Shown one piece after another: positions 22,656-29,956 of a DNA stretch of 29,956 nucleotides. The notes below the pieces were generated by a model. That model saw nothing but the letters and a program-made list of their open reading frames with translations, was not told the DNA's origin and did no database searches. Position 1 is the first letter of the stretch. Every line of letters begins with the position of its first letter. Position numbers and translations under genes: made by a program. This DNA comes from a virus, in IMG/VR virus record IMGVR_UViG_3300048014_000404, positions 1 through 29,956 of that record. One strand, given 5' to 3'.

Positions 22656-23105
22656 TCAGGCGGCATCCGGGATCCCCACCGCGTTGAAAAAGGAATGAAG
22701 CTGGATGATGCGTCCGCCCACCGTTCGGCAGGTGAAGCCCAGCAGGTAGCGGGCCGCCGGCGGCTGGCCGATCGCCTGCGCCGCCACGGTGCCCATCAGC
22801 ATGGGCTGCCCGTCCAAGGCCGCCGCGAAATTGGCGGCCGGGATATCGACGGGGAAGAACAAGGTCTGCAAACTATTCGGATCGAGCCTGTCGCCGATAT
22901 CCAGCGCCGGCGCCAGGTCGATGGCGAAGACATCGTCGGCGGCGGTGGATAAAGGTTGGAAATCCCGTCCGGCATAGCCGGAAATGAAGACCGGGCTGAG
23001 TATCCGCCGAGGATTCAGCGCTACCCCGCCGCCGCGCAGGCCGTCCAGGCAGAACGAGTTCGGCCCGCCTTGCCCCAAACCGAGCGTAATCGGCCAGCCT
23101 GGCAT
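22656..23105 (-). CDS. Hypothetical small virion-associated protein
   Basis: A 149-residue beta-rich protein. It opens PGWPITLGLGQGGPNSFCLD and ends with GRIIQLHSFFNAVG; there are no catalytic motifs or membrane segments. AGGAG lies 6 nt before the ATG at 23105, which supports this start over the longer in-frame run to 23921 that shadows neighbouring genes. Its position between a tail-type protein and the portal suggests a head or neck accessory protein. The family is not recognised. Confidence 0.65.
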   Translation of the reverse strand: MPGWPITLGLGQGGPNSFCLDGLRGGGVALNPRRILSPVFISGYAGRDFQPLSTAADDVFAIDLAPALDIGDRLDPNSLQTLFFPVDIPAANFAAALDGQPMLMGTVAAQAIGQPPAARYLLGFTCRTVGGRIIQLHSFFNAVGIPDAA

Positions 23106-23141
23106 GGCATTCTCCTGATATGTCGAAGGCGAGCGCGGGGT

Positions 23142-23172
23142 CTTGGAGACAGATTGCAATTTGTCTCCCAAG
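23142..23172. other. Strong intergenic stem-loop
   Basis: GGAGACA pairs with TGTCTCC around the palindrome ATTGCAAT, and the stem extends by CTT/AAG past one bulged C. It fills the 89-bp gap between two late genes. There is no U-run on the minus strand, so it looks more like an mRNA processing or stability element than a terminator. Confidence 0.5.
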
Positions 23173-23194
23173 GAACATCGGCCTGGGCTGGCCG

Positions 23195-23728
23195 CTAAGC
23201 CGCCCGCCGGCGGGAGGTCGGGGCGGTGGCGCTGTCCAGCGTGAAGCTCATCGCCGGCGTCATCCCGTCCAGCCGGTTGGCGGTCAGCGTGACGCCGTCC
23301 TGCGAGATGTTTCCCAGCACGGCGGATATTCCATAGAGCAGTTGCGCCAAGGTCGCCGGCGCGCCGTTGGCGGCATAGCTCTCGGGCAGCGCGGTTGCGA
23401 GCACGCCATCCGTGACCTGGGACAAGGTCGGAACCGCGCTGTACGGATCGAGCGCTACCACCTGGGTTTTCACGTCGGCCGGATCGCCACCGGCGGCGGT
23501 GGCGTGCAGCAGCAATATGCCGTCCGTCGTGACGTCGCTCCCGGACGGGGTCAGCTTGTACCAGCCTGAACCGACCTCGGCGACCGTGCCGGCGGGCGCC
23601 GCGAAGGCGCCGCCATTCTTCGACAGCAGAACCGTCGGCGCCGCGCCGGCCAGCCCGGTTACATGATCGCCGGCCTGAGCCAGGAAAAACAGGATCGGAC
23701 GGGAATCGCCGTTCAGAATCAGCTGCAT
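23195..23728 (-). CDS. Phage tail-type protein (baseplate/fibre N-terminal-like)
   Basis: A 177-residue protein. Its first ~100 residues match a widespread phage tail domain: DHVTGLAGAAPTVLLSKNGG, AAPAGTVAEVGSGWYKL, DGILLLHATAAGGDPADVKT and QVVALDPYSA. Such domains usually attach fibres or decorate virions. The C-terminal part (ATLAQLLYGISAVLGN and after) looks like a short helical linker, ending in a basic SRRRAA. AAGGG lies 7 nt before the ATG. It follows the SGNH tail protein gene by 14 bp, so the two probably act together at the tail. Confidence 0.7.
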   Translation of the reverse strand: MQLILNGDSRPILFFLAQAGDHVTGLAGAAPTVLLSKNGGAFAAPAGTVAEVGSGWYKLTPSGSDVTTDGILLLHATAAGGDPADVKTQVVALDPYSAVPTLSQVTDGVLATALPESYAANGAPATLAQLLYGISAVLGNISQDGVTLTANRLDGMTPAMSFTLDSATAPTSRRRAA

Positions 23729-23742
23729 GATGTGCCCTTGCG

Positions 23743-26094
23743 TTATTCGTTGGCGACGCGGGAGCGGCTATAGCCGGCAGAACCACTATCGAGCGACCCG
23801 CCGGTTGCCTCCTGGATCTTCTTCGCCAGCGCGGCGGCGATTTGGCCATTGGCCCAATAGACGGGGTGGTTTCCGTCCATCGTCCAATCCGTCGCCGTGG
23901 TCGTTTGGTTGAAATGCGCATCCAGGCCGAGATCGATCAGCGCGGCCTTCGCGTCGCTATTGGCCGTCACATAGGCATCGAGAGCGCCTGTAATCGCAGC
24001 GCGACAGGACCCGTCGAAGGGAACGATGACGAAAATCCACGCGGCCGGGGCGGCGGCGCGGGCAGCCGCAAGCCAGCCACTTACCGAGGCCGTTACGGCC
24101 GACTGGTCACGATTATTGTCGTTGCGGCCGAGATTGACGGCGATGATGTCCGGCGCCGGATTGAGCAAGCCGCCGACCAGGCGCGAGCGGCCGTTCGAAT
24201 ATTTATTCCAACTGGAATTGACGTCTTGGCCAGGGGTGAAAAAGGCAACCGCGCCGGGCGGACTGCCGCCGGCCGAGGCGATGGTCCAGCCGAGGCCGCC
24301 GAATCCGACCTGTCCATATTCGGCGCCCAACCCCTGGCCCAGGAAAGCCGAATATTCGAGCTGGCTATCGACGCGATCGACGTTGGGGCTGCCGGTAAAG
24401 GCGTTGGCTTCGACCCCTTCGGTGATGCTGTCCCCGAAGATCAGCACCCGCTTGGCGCTCAGGCTCGGCGCGGCGCTTGCCCTGCCGGAATCCACCGCGA
24501 AGCCGGTTATCTTGAGCGCGCTTTGCGGGTCGGCGCCGGCCGACAGGCCCCAGCGGTCGTAACCGTCCTGGGTTCCGACCATGCAGAAATACAGGGTGTG
24601 GGCGCCGTCGGCCAGGCCGGAGGCCAGCGTCAGCTGCCCGGAGGCGCTTGTCAGCTTTTGATTGCTGAACGGTCCGTCATCGATCGACCAGCGAATGTTG
24701 GGCCAGAAGGTGCTGTCTCCGTAAAGCGCCGCATAGGCGGAGATATCGAGGTTCATCTTCAGGCTGGTGCCGGTGAAACCGAGCTTCACATAGGCGCCGT
24801 TGGTCGCGCTGATCGCGTAGGCGGACCCGCTGACGAACCAGTTGAAGGGCGAGAAGAAGACGTTGGGATCGCTGACCGGTATCGCGACCGGCCCCGCGGT
24901 GACCGTGCAGCTCGCCTGGCGAGACAACGAGAACTGGCCACCGCCCGTGGCCGTCAGCTGGATCGTACTCCCGGCCGACCCGGCGGGCGGCGTGTAGGTG
25001 AAAGTCTGGGGCGCGGGAACGCCGCCCTGGGTGAAGGCCAGCGAGGGCGGCGAGAAGGTTCCGCCGGCGCCACTGTCGGAGAAATTGACCGTTTCGATGG
25101 TTTGCAACGAGCCATTCAGCGTCACGGTGAAATCGCCCGTCGCGGCACTCGGCGTCGTACTCTGGTTCGCCGGGGTCAGCGTGAAGGCAGTGGCGGGGAT
25201 GTTGAGCGCGCACTGCGTGGATTGGCTCGCCACGATCCCGCCGGAGGCCGTCGCCGTAAGCGTAATCGGCGAACTCGTCGCGCCGGCCGCCGGCGTATAG
25301 GTGAAGCTATGATTGGCCTGGTCGTCGATCGTCAACGACGCCGGCGTGAACGCGCCGCCCGCCCCGCCGTCCGACAGCGCGATCGCGACGGACGCACTCG
25401 GCGGCCCGTTCAACGCGATCGTGTAGTTTCCGGTCGGCGCGCCGGGAGAGGCTGAGAGGGAGGATGGGGTGAGCGAGAAATTGGTTGCGGGCTGAATGAG
25501 ATCGTCGAGCGAGACATTATCTATCGCAGAGCCCGTTGACGCCCCCTCTTGCCAGAACCCGAAATATCCCGGCGCTGAGATGGTCGAATCAACAACCGAC
25601 GTCGAATAAGCCGAGGGCTCGGTATTGGCGAGCGGCCAAATCTTGGCCGAAATAGTTGTGCCCTGTACTTTAAATCTGATGCCGAGATTCTTCCCGGCTA
25701 AGGAACCCGATGATCCGGACGGCACGAAGGTGTGAATGCTTCCCAGCACACCGCTGACAACGGTGTGTATTTCCCAAGCGCCATCAATGCTCCCGATATT
25801 ACTGATGGCGAGTAGGTAGCCGTTCTGACCATCTGCCGAGCAACGAATCATCGGAATGATGATCGTCTGCCCACCATTTAGGTTCGCCTCGAAATAGACC
25901 TCCATATCGGCCAACAGAGCGTGGCCGGTATACGTGATCTGAGCGCGATCACCGCTAGAGCTGGATAGGCCATTAGGCGCCGATGTACTAACGGCATTTT
26001 CGACCGCCCAGTTGGAACTGGCGACCGGGGTCCAGCCGGAGGGCAAGGTTCCGACGATCGTCGAGTCGAAGTCTTGGGAGTAAACGACTGTCAT
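23743..26094 (-). CDS. SGNH-hydrolase tail protein with Ig-like repeats
   Basis: A 783-residue multidomain protein. Residues ~1-200 form a lectin/LamG-like beta domain. Two Ig-like repeats follow at ~203-300 and ~300-398 (shared TFTYTPPAGSAGSTI and FTYTPAAGATSSPI motifs). A CE2-type jelly roll is at ~400-545, and an SGNH esterase at ~550-760. The SGNH blocks are GDSITEG near 551, NLGRND near 655 and DGNHP near 738, giving the Ser-Gly-Asn-His set plus catalytic Asp. The predicted role is removing O-acetyl groups from surface polysaccharide during adsorption. No signal peptide is seen, consistent with a virion part. The first ~200 codons are visibly AT-richer than the rest, indicating a mosaic joint. 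The start at 26094 lacks a strong Shine-Dalgarno. Confidence 0.8.
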   Translation of the reverse strand: MTVVYSQDFDSTIVGTLPSGWTPVASSNWAVENAVSTSAPNGLSSSSGDRAQITYTGHALLADMEVYFEANLNGGQTIIIPMIRCSADGQNGYLLAISNIGSIDGAWEIHTVVSGVLGSIHTFVPSGSSGSLAGKNLGIRFKVQGTTISAKIWPLANTEPSAYSTSVVDSTISAPGYFGFWQEGASTGSAIDNVSLDDLIQPATNFSLTPSSLSASPGAPTGNYTIALNGPPSASVAIALSDGGAGGAFTPASLTIDDQANHSFTYTPAAGATSSPITLTATASGGIVASQSTQCALNIPATAFTLTPANQSTTPSAATGDFTVTLNGSLQTIETVNFSDSGAGGTFSPPSLAFTQGGVPAPQTFTYTPPAGSAGSTIQLTATGGGQFSLSRQASCTVTAGPVAIPVSDPNVFFSPFNWFVSGSAYAISATNGAYVKLGFTGTSLKMNLDISAYAALYGDSTFWPNIRWSIDDGPFSNQKLTSASGQLTLASGLADGAHTLYFCMVGTQDGYDRWGLSAGADPQSALKITGFAVDSGRASAAPSLSAKRVLIFGDSITEGVEANAFTGSPNVDRVDSQLEYSAFLGQGLGAEYGQVGFGGLGWTIASAGGSPPGAVAFFTPGQDVNSSWNKYSNGRSRLVGGLLNPAPDIIAVNLGRNDNNRDQSAVTASVSGWLAAARAAAPAAWIFVIVPFDGSCRAAITGALDAYVTANSDAKAALIDLGLDAHFNQTTTATDWTMDGNHPVYWANGQIAAALAKKIQEATGGSLDSGSAGYSRSRVANE

Positions 26095-26167
26095 GTTCGG
26101 TTCGCAACCCTGTATTACTAGGAATATTTAGGTGATTTATTTCTTGACAGTTAAATGCGGTAATCTG

Positions 26168-26195
26168 ATTAGAATCACCGTTATCACGATAACAA
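26168..26195 (-). promoter_or_regulatory. Candidate promoter with overlapping palindrome upstream of the SGNH tail gene
   Basis: On the minus strand TTGTTA and TCTAAT are 16 bp apart. The palindrome GTTATC-AC-GATAAC at 26180-26193 overlaps the -35 side and could be an operator. The 190-bp gap (26095-26286) is AT-rich and holds no gene. Confidence 0.35.
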
Positions 26196-26286
26196 TTATC
26201 TTGAGGGCAGAGAGCTGGACGTTGATGTTCGAGTTTGGTATTTTGACAGTTTAGGTCACTATTATCCGACTCTGCTGTTACTTGTA

Positions 26287-27306
26287 TTAATTTACTGCTA
26301 GCTTGAAGTGATCACTTAACGACCGAGAGTAGGTTTCAACCTTGGAGTATGAGAGCCATGATATCATTATCGTAATAAAAACAACTCCTATTACATAGGT
26401 CGTGAGGCCGGCGTAACCAGTAATATTCGCCGACACTACTGCTCTCCGAACAACAAACAGAACAGGGAGGTGTACTAGGTAGATCGAGAACGAAATCTCA
26501 CCCAGCCGATATAAAGGCAACCAGTTTAGAGCTCGCGCAGCGAATCCTCTTTCTGCGGACAGAGCCAGAATACTCAGAGCGAAAATTGGAACAATTAAGA
26601 TATCGCTCAATCCAAATAATGTAGAGATAAAAGCGGCGAATAGGCAAATAGCGTCGGGCAACCGATATCCGAACGTCTGCCAACGACAGAGCGATACGCC
26701 GATCGAGAACTCGCAAATACACCGCAGAAACGGCAAATAAGAGTTGGCCGAGGAGTGGTCGAGCGATCCACCGGTAGTGGCACAAATCCAAATTAGAACG
26801 CTATACGAGACTAGGACGGACGAGACCGAGATTAGGCGGCTTGTTTTCAGTACCAGCAAGACGATCAGCGGCATTAATAAGTTAACGATCCATTCCGTAC
26901 TGATCGACCAATCCGGACTGTTGAAACTCTGGTTGGTCGATTGGACTCCCGGCAACCGATGAATAAGGGTCGCTTCTAACAGGAGCTGTCTAAATCCGGG
27001 CCATCGTCCGAATGCGGCGATCGTCACTGCCGAGATAGCAAGAACGACGAGGTGTAGTGGAAACAGCCTTAAGGCGCGCTTCGTCACAAACCGTCGATAA
27101 GAGGCGGTGGTCGAAACCCTATCACCGTAGGCGCGGGCAAGCACGAAACCGCTTAGCAGGAAAAAGAAATCGACCCCGAGATAACCCCGCAGTAGAAAGC
27201 CATGTGGATCCGGCATCGGTACGGGGTGCAATGATCGCAGGTGATAGCCCAACACCCACATTGCGAATATGCCCCGCAATGCGGTTAACGCCCTGATCTC
27301 ATTCAT
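26287..27306 (-). CDS. Membrane O-acyltransferase (Acyltransferase_3 family)
   Basis: A 339-residue protein with about 9-10 hydrophobic segments. The family start is RALTALRGIFAMWVLGYH, including the Arg and His typical of Acyltransferase_3 proteins. GYLGVDFFFLLSGFVLARAY and RFVTKRALRLFPLHLVVL follow, as in OatA/OafA-type enzymes. It is predicted to move acetyl groups onto O-antigen or exopolysaccharide across the inner membrane. As phage cargo this would be a lysogenic-conversion gene that masks the receptor. It is AT-richer than its neighbours, has no strong Shine-Dalgarno, and its start codon lies in a small inverted repeat (27305-27317). It sits directly upstream of the SGNH esterase-bearing tail gene, suggesting paired modification and de-modification. 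Confidence 0.85.
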   Translation of the reverse strand: MNEIRALTALRGIFAMWVLGYHLRSLHPVPMPDPHGFLLRGYLGVDFFFLLSGFVLARAYGDRVSTTASYRRFVTKRALRLFPLHLVVLAISAVTIAAFGRWPGFRQLLLEATLIHRLPGVQSTNQSFNSPDWSISTEWIVNLLMPLIVLLVLKTSRLISVSSVLVSYSVLIWICATTGGSLDHSSANSYLPFLRCICEFSIGVSLCRWQTFGYRLPDAICLFAAFISTLFGLSDILIVPIFALSILALSAERGFAARALNWLPLYRLGEISFSIYLVHLPVLFVVRRAVVSANITGYAGLTTYVIGVVFITIMISWLSYSKVETYSRSLSDHFKLAVN

Positions 27307-27520
27307 GGCTCAGCCATACGCGGAATCACCGCGAATTTGAACGAAATAGATTTGATCGGCGTCAATTGGCCCGTGCCCTTACGACGGGCTTGCACCTTGT
27401 GCGGAGGACGCCCTCAGCGTCCGCTTGCCCTGCGGCATCGGTTTGCCCTCATAGTCGAAGCAGGCTGCGACGGGAATGACAGTGGGAGTGTTCAGGGCTA
27501 ATGACCTCTGAAGTTGGCGC

Positions 27521-28234
27521 CTATGATCTTCCCACCACCCAAATCCGCTCGGCCTTCTCCCGCCAACGGTCGGCCAGGCTCGCACTGCCCGCCAGCCCGG
27601 CGCAGGCGTCGGCGATCGCGCGCTGCGCGGCGGCGGCCGAGAGCTTGTCAGGGGAAATCCAGTGCACGATCGTGCGGCCGGTTGCGGCGTGGATGATGGG
27701 GAAGTCGCTCAACAGGATTTGATCCAACGCGGCCAGGTCGCGGCGCACCTCCTCCAGCTCGGCATAGCGGCGCCAATATTCGGCCACGAGCCAGCCGCCT
27801 TCCTCGCGCAGCACGGCGGCCACCGCCGGTTTGATCCGTGCGCGGGCGTCGCCGACCTGGGCATCGGCAGCGGCGATGTCGTCGCGCAGCCTGGCCAGCG
27901 CGTCGCGCGCGGCCCCGGCTTTCAGAGTCGCGGCATGCAGCGCGCCCAGGGCCTCCTGCCGGGCCTTCAGGTTGGGGTCCGGCGCGGCGCCGATGCCGCT
28001 ATCGGCCCATTCGGCCATGCGCGCCGTGTAGTCGGCATCAAGCGCCGCCAGCCGGGCGCGTGCGGCGGCCTCGAGCGCGATTTCGGCTTCCAGCCGCTCC
28101 ACCGGCGCGCGGGCGGCGGAGGCTTTGCGTTCGGCGTCGTGCAGGTCGAGCACGATCTCGGCCAGTTCGTGGCGCGCCGGCGTGACGTGGGCGAGGCTGG
28201 GCGCCGCGCGTTCGGCGTGTGCGGTTTTCGGCAT
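27521..28234 (-). CDS. Coiled-coil protein of the packaging region
   Basis: A 237-residue, Ala-rich protein, almost entirely helical. A long coiled-coil-prone region spans residues ~20-165 (LHDAERKASAARAPVERLEA and LARLRDDIAAADAQVGDAR). A C-terminal segment follows with GRTIVHWISPDKLSAAAAQ. GAGGG lies about 7 nt before the ATG. Its place between the large terminase and the tail/portal genes, and its helical character, suggest a packaging accessory or scaffold-type protein. No family is recognised. The 215 bp between it and the acyltransferase contain no convincing gene. Confidence 0.6.
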   Translation of the reverse strand: MPKTAHAERAAPSLAHVTPARHELAEIVLDLHDAERKASAARAPVERLEAEIALEAAARARLAALDADYTARMAEWADSGIGAAPDPNLKARQEALGALHAATLKAGAARDALARLRDDIAAADAQVGDARARIKPAVAAVLREEGGWLVAEYWRRYAELEEVRRDLAALDQILLSDFPIIHAATGRTIVHWISPDKLSAAAAQRAIADACAGLAGSASLADRWREKAERIWVVGRS

Positions 28235-28263
28235 GGCTTGCCCTCATCGTCAAAGGTTGGAAA

Positions 28264-29631
28264 TCAGTCGGCCGGCGCGGGCTTGACGTGCTCCAGCTTT
28301 TTGCCCTGGGCCAAGTGCGCCGCGAAGTCGATCATTCCGGTGGTCTGTTCGCTCAGCATCAGCTCGGTGATCGCCCAGACCAGCGCATCCACCCGGTCGG
28401 GCGAGCTTTCGCCGCCGCCCGGCTCCCAGTTGCACATCTGGTCCTCCAGGGCCGGGAAGCCGCCGGCATGGCGCACGCGGTGCTGCTCATAGAGAGCGGC
28501 CACCGGTTCGGCGCGGGTCTGCTTGCCTTTACTGGCCGTTACCGCCTTGTAGGCGACATTTGGGTTCACCGTGCGCAGCAGGATCTCGATCATCTCGCCG
28601 CCATTATTGACCTCGCCGACGATGCGGTCGGCGCGATATTCGGCATAGAGGTTGACCGCGCGGCGCGCCCATTCATCGGCGGTGAAGTGGCCGGAGGCGT
28701 CACACAGCACATAGGCCAGCCCGTCGCGGCCCAGGGAGGCCACGATGATTCCGGTCTCGTCCGACCTTTTGCCGGATGTGACCGCCGGGTCGATCGCCAC
28801 GACCGTGCGGCGGGGCGCCGCCGCCGCACCCGCCGGCACCCGCGCCGCCTCGATCATCGCCCGGCTCCACAGCGCGCCGTCCGCCTGCTCCAGCAGCTCG
28901 GCATGAATCTCCTGCCGGCCAAGCCGCGTACCCTCATAGCGCCGGGCAATGGCGGAGATGAAGGTCGCCGCCAACTGGTCGCGGTTGGCATAGGTCGAGC
29001 CGCTGGTGACCCGCGTGGCGGGCGAGGCGATCAGCTCGCGCAGCAGCCGGATCGGCTTGGGCGTCGTCGTCACCACTACGCGCGGCCGTTTGCCCAACCG
29101 CAATCCCAGGAGCAGATTATCCCAAGCGGCCTGACCGAGCCTCCAGCTCGAGATTTCATCGGCCCAAGCCAGGTCGTGCTGCGGGCCGCGTAGCCGCCGC
29201 GGCTCGTCGGCGGAATAGCACATGGCGATTGCGCCGTTATTCCAGACCAGGCGGCGCTTGGACACCTGATAGATCGGCCGGTTCCTGGGCCCTGCCACGC
29301 TCAATATGCCGCTTTCGCCCTCGACCATCACGTCGCGCACATCCGCCGCCGTCGGGCCGATCAGGGCGATGCGGCGCGCCCGCCGCGCCTTGACCTCGGC
29401 CAGGATCATCTCCGCCCCGGTCCGAGTCTTGCCGAAGCCGCGCCCCGCCAGAACCAGCCAGACGATCCAGTCCGTGTCGGGCGGCGGGCGCTGGTCGGCA
29501 CGCGCGTGGTGACGCCATCCGAAGGCCACCATGGCCTTGGATTTCTTAGGCAGAGGGGCCAATACCTCCCGCCGCTCGTCGGCGCTCAGCGATACGATCA
29601 AGCTCTGCGTGGATTCGGCGGTCGAGCTCAT
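28264..29631 (-). CDS. terL: Terminase large subunit
   Basis: A 455-residue protein. The ATPase has Walker A GRGFGKT (residues 63-69) and Walker B DLAWADE (153-159). The RNase H-like nuclease carries VVAIDPAVTS near residue 280 with its Asp, a second acidic strand VGEVNNGGEMI, and DALVWAITELML near the C-terminus. This is the Terminase_6/GTA TerL-type motor that cuts concatemers and pumps DNA through the portal. Its start overlaps the end of the small-subunit gene by 86 bp in another frame; MSSTAESTQSL is a plausible TerL start and no later ATG leaves the N-terminus intact. Confidence 0.93.
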   Translation of the reverse strand: MSSTAESTQSLIVSLSADERREVLAPLPKKSKAMVAFGWRHHARADQRPPPDTDWIVWLVLAGRGFGKTRTGAEMILAEVKARRARRIALIGPTAADVRDVMVEGESGILSVAGPRNRPIYQVSKRRLVWNNGAIAMCYSADEPRRLRGPQHDLAWADEISSWRLGQAAWDNLLLGLRLGKRPRVVVTTTPKPIRLLRELIASPATRVTSGSTYANRDQLAATFISAIARRYEGTRLGRQEIHAELLEQADGALWSRAMIEAARVPAGAAAAPRRTVVAIDPAVTSGKRSDETGIIVASLGRDGLAYVLCDASGHFTADEWARRAVNLYAEYRADRIVGEVNNGGEMIEILLRTVNPNVAYKAVTASKGKQTRAEPVAALYEQHRVRHAGGFPALEDQMCNWEPGGGESSPDRVDALVWAITELMLSEQTTGMIDFAAHLAQGKKLEHVKPAPAD

Positions 29632-29956
29632 CCTCGTCCTCTTCGGTAAAGTCGAGATCGTCGTCGCCCGCCGTGCCGGCCTCCCTCTCTTTTTCGACCA
29701 GGCGGATGACCAGCCCGACCAGAGTGCCGAAGCTTTCGATGACGCCCTTGTTGCGGCCGAGAAGCTGCTCGAATTCCGGCGGGAGTTCCTTGGTTTTGGG
29801 GGGCTCCGTCGCGGCCAGCTCGGCCTCCGCCACCGGCGCCCCTTTGCGCTTGCGGGTCTTTACCGGCGGCATCATCGTTTGAAGATGATTGGCCAGCCGC
29901 ATGGCGGTGCGCCGCAGCTTGACCAGGTCGCGGGCCTGCGGCTGGGCGCGGCTCAT
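29546..29956 (-). CDS. Terminase small subunit (may extend beyond window)
   Basis: A 136-residue protein that reads to the right edge of the window, where its ATG is the last codon; an upstream start outside the window is possible. A basic helical N-terminus (LVKLRRTAMRLANHLQTM) is followed by a Lys/Pro linker, a helix with GVIESFGTLVGLVIRLVEKE, and an acidic tail (DDDLDFTEEDEDELDRRIH). Position before and overlap with terL, and this general layout, match GTA/alphaproteobacterial phage small terminases that recognise DNA for packaging. There is no clear Shine-Dalgarno because the sequence stops. Confidence 0.65.
   Translation of the reverse strand: MSRAQPQARDLVKLRRTAMRLANHLQTMMPPVKTRKRKGAPVAEAELAATEPPKTKELPPEFEQLLGRNKGVIESFGTLVGLVIRLVEKEREAGTAGDDDLDFTEEDEDELDRRIHAELDRIAERRRAAGGIGPSA

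Noticed and set aside
26145-26175. Perfect TTGACA on the plus strand, 18 bp from ATTAGA
   Set aside because: No plus-strand gene follows, the -10 match is weak, and the same bases serve a better-placed minus-strand candidate.
27379-27585. 68-codon minus-strand frame in the gap between the acyltransferase and coiled-coil genes
   Set aside because: Its first half overlaps the coiled-coil gene in another frame, there is no Shine-Dalgarno, and the product matches nothing known to me; at most it is a gene fragment.

Overview
The window carries nearly the whole late (packaging, head, tail, lysis) module of a siphovirus-like phage or prophage from an alphaproteobacterium. The host group is inferred from three things: the high GC of the core genes, the tail-tip order DUF2460 - DUF2163 - NlpC/P60 - large tail-tip protein shared with Rhodobacter-type gene transfer agents (GTAs), and the SleB-type endolysin with a GTA-type holin. 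No integrase, repressor, replication gene or att site is visible, so free phage versus prophage cannot be settled. A chromosomal-looking palindromic intergenic repeat and many self-contained cargo genes favour a prophage.

The core genes lie on the minus strand and read from the right edge leftwards: terminase small subunit (29.9 kb), terminase large subunit, a coiled-coil protein, [acyltransferase cargo], SGNH-hydrolase tail protein, two small virion-type proteins, portal, XkdF-like prohead protease, [plus-strand cargo 17.6-20.5 kb], major capsid protein, head-tail connector, [nuclease/immunity-like cargo 13.6-15.3 kb], HK97 gp10-like protein, tail terminator, small conserved protein, major tail protein, frameshifted tail-assembly chaperones, short tape measure, DUF2460, DUF2163, NlpC/P60, 1547-aa tail-tip/fibre protein, DUF4376 protein, small membrane protein, SleB endolysin, GTA-type holin, and finally a nuclease-type toxin at the left edge. 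Many core neighbours overlap by ATGA or sit a few bases apart.

Four AT-richer or oppositely oriented islands interrupt this order. (1) 1-1146 encodes a Tox-REase-5-like protein with its own -10 box. (2) 13.6-15.3 kb encodes a second nuclease-fold protein that shares the N-terminal module of the first, followed by a candidate immunity gene. This island is inserted at the 3' end of the connector gene and left a degenerate second copy of that 3' end next to the gp10 gene. (3) 17.6-20.5 kb on the plus strand holds a diiron ferritin-like protein, a two-gene operon (an OST-HTH/LOTUS-like protein plus an unrecognised protein), and a 365-bp gene-free stretch made almost entirely of stem-loops. (4) 26.3-27.3 kb encodes a membrane O-acyltransferase beside the SGNH esterase-bearing tail protein.

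The best candidates for an undescribed system are the family of modular nuclease proteins carried at interchangeable sites in the late operon, and the OST-HTH operon with its downstream hairpin array. All functional calls are read from sequence by eye; no database search was possible.
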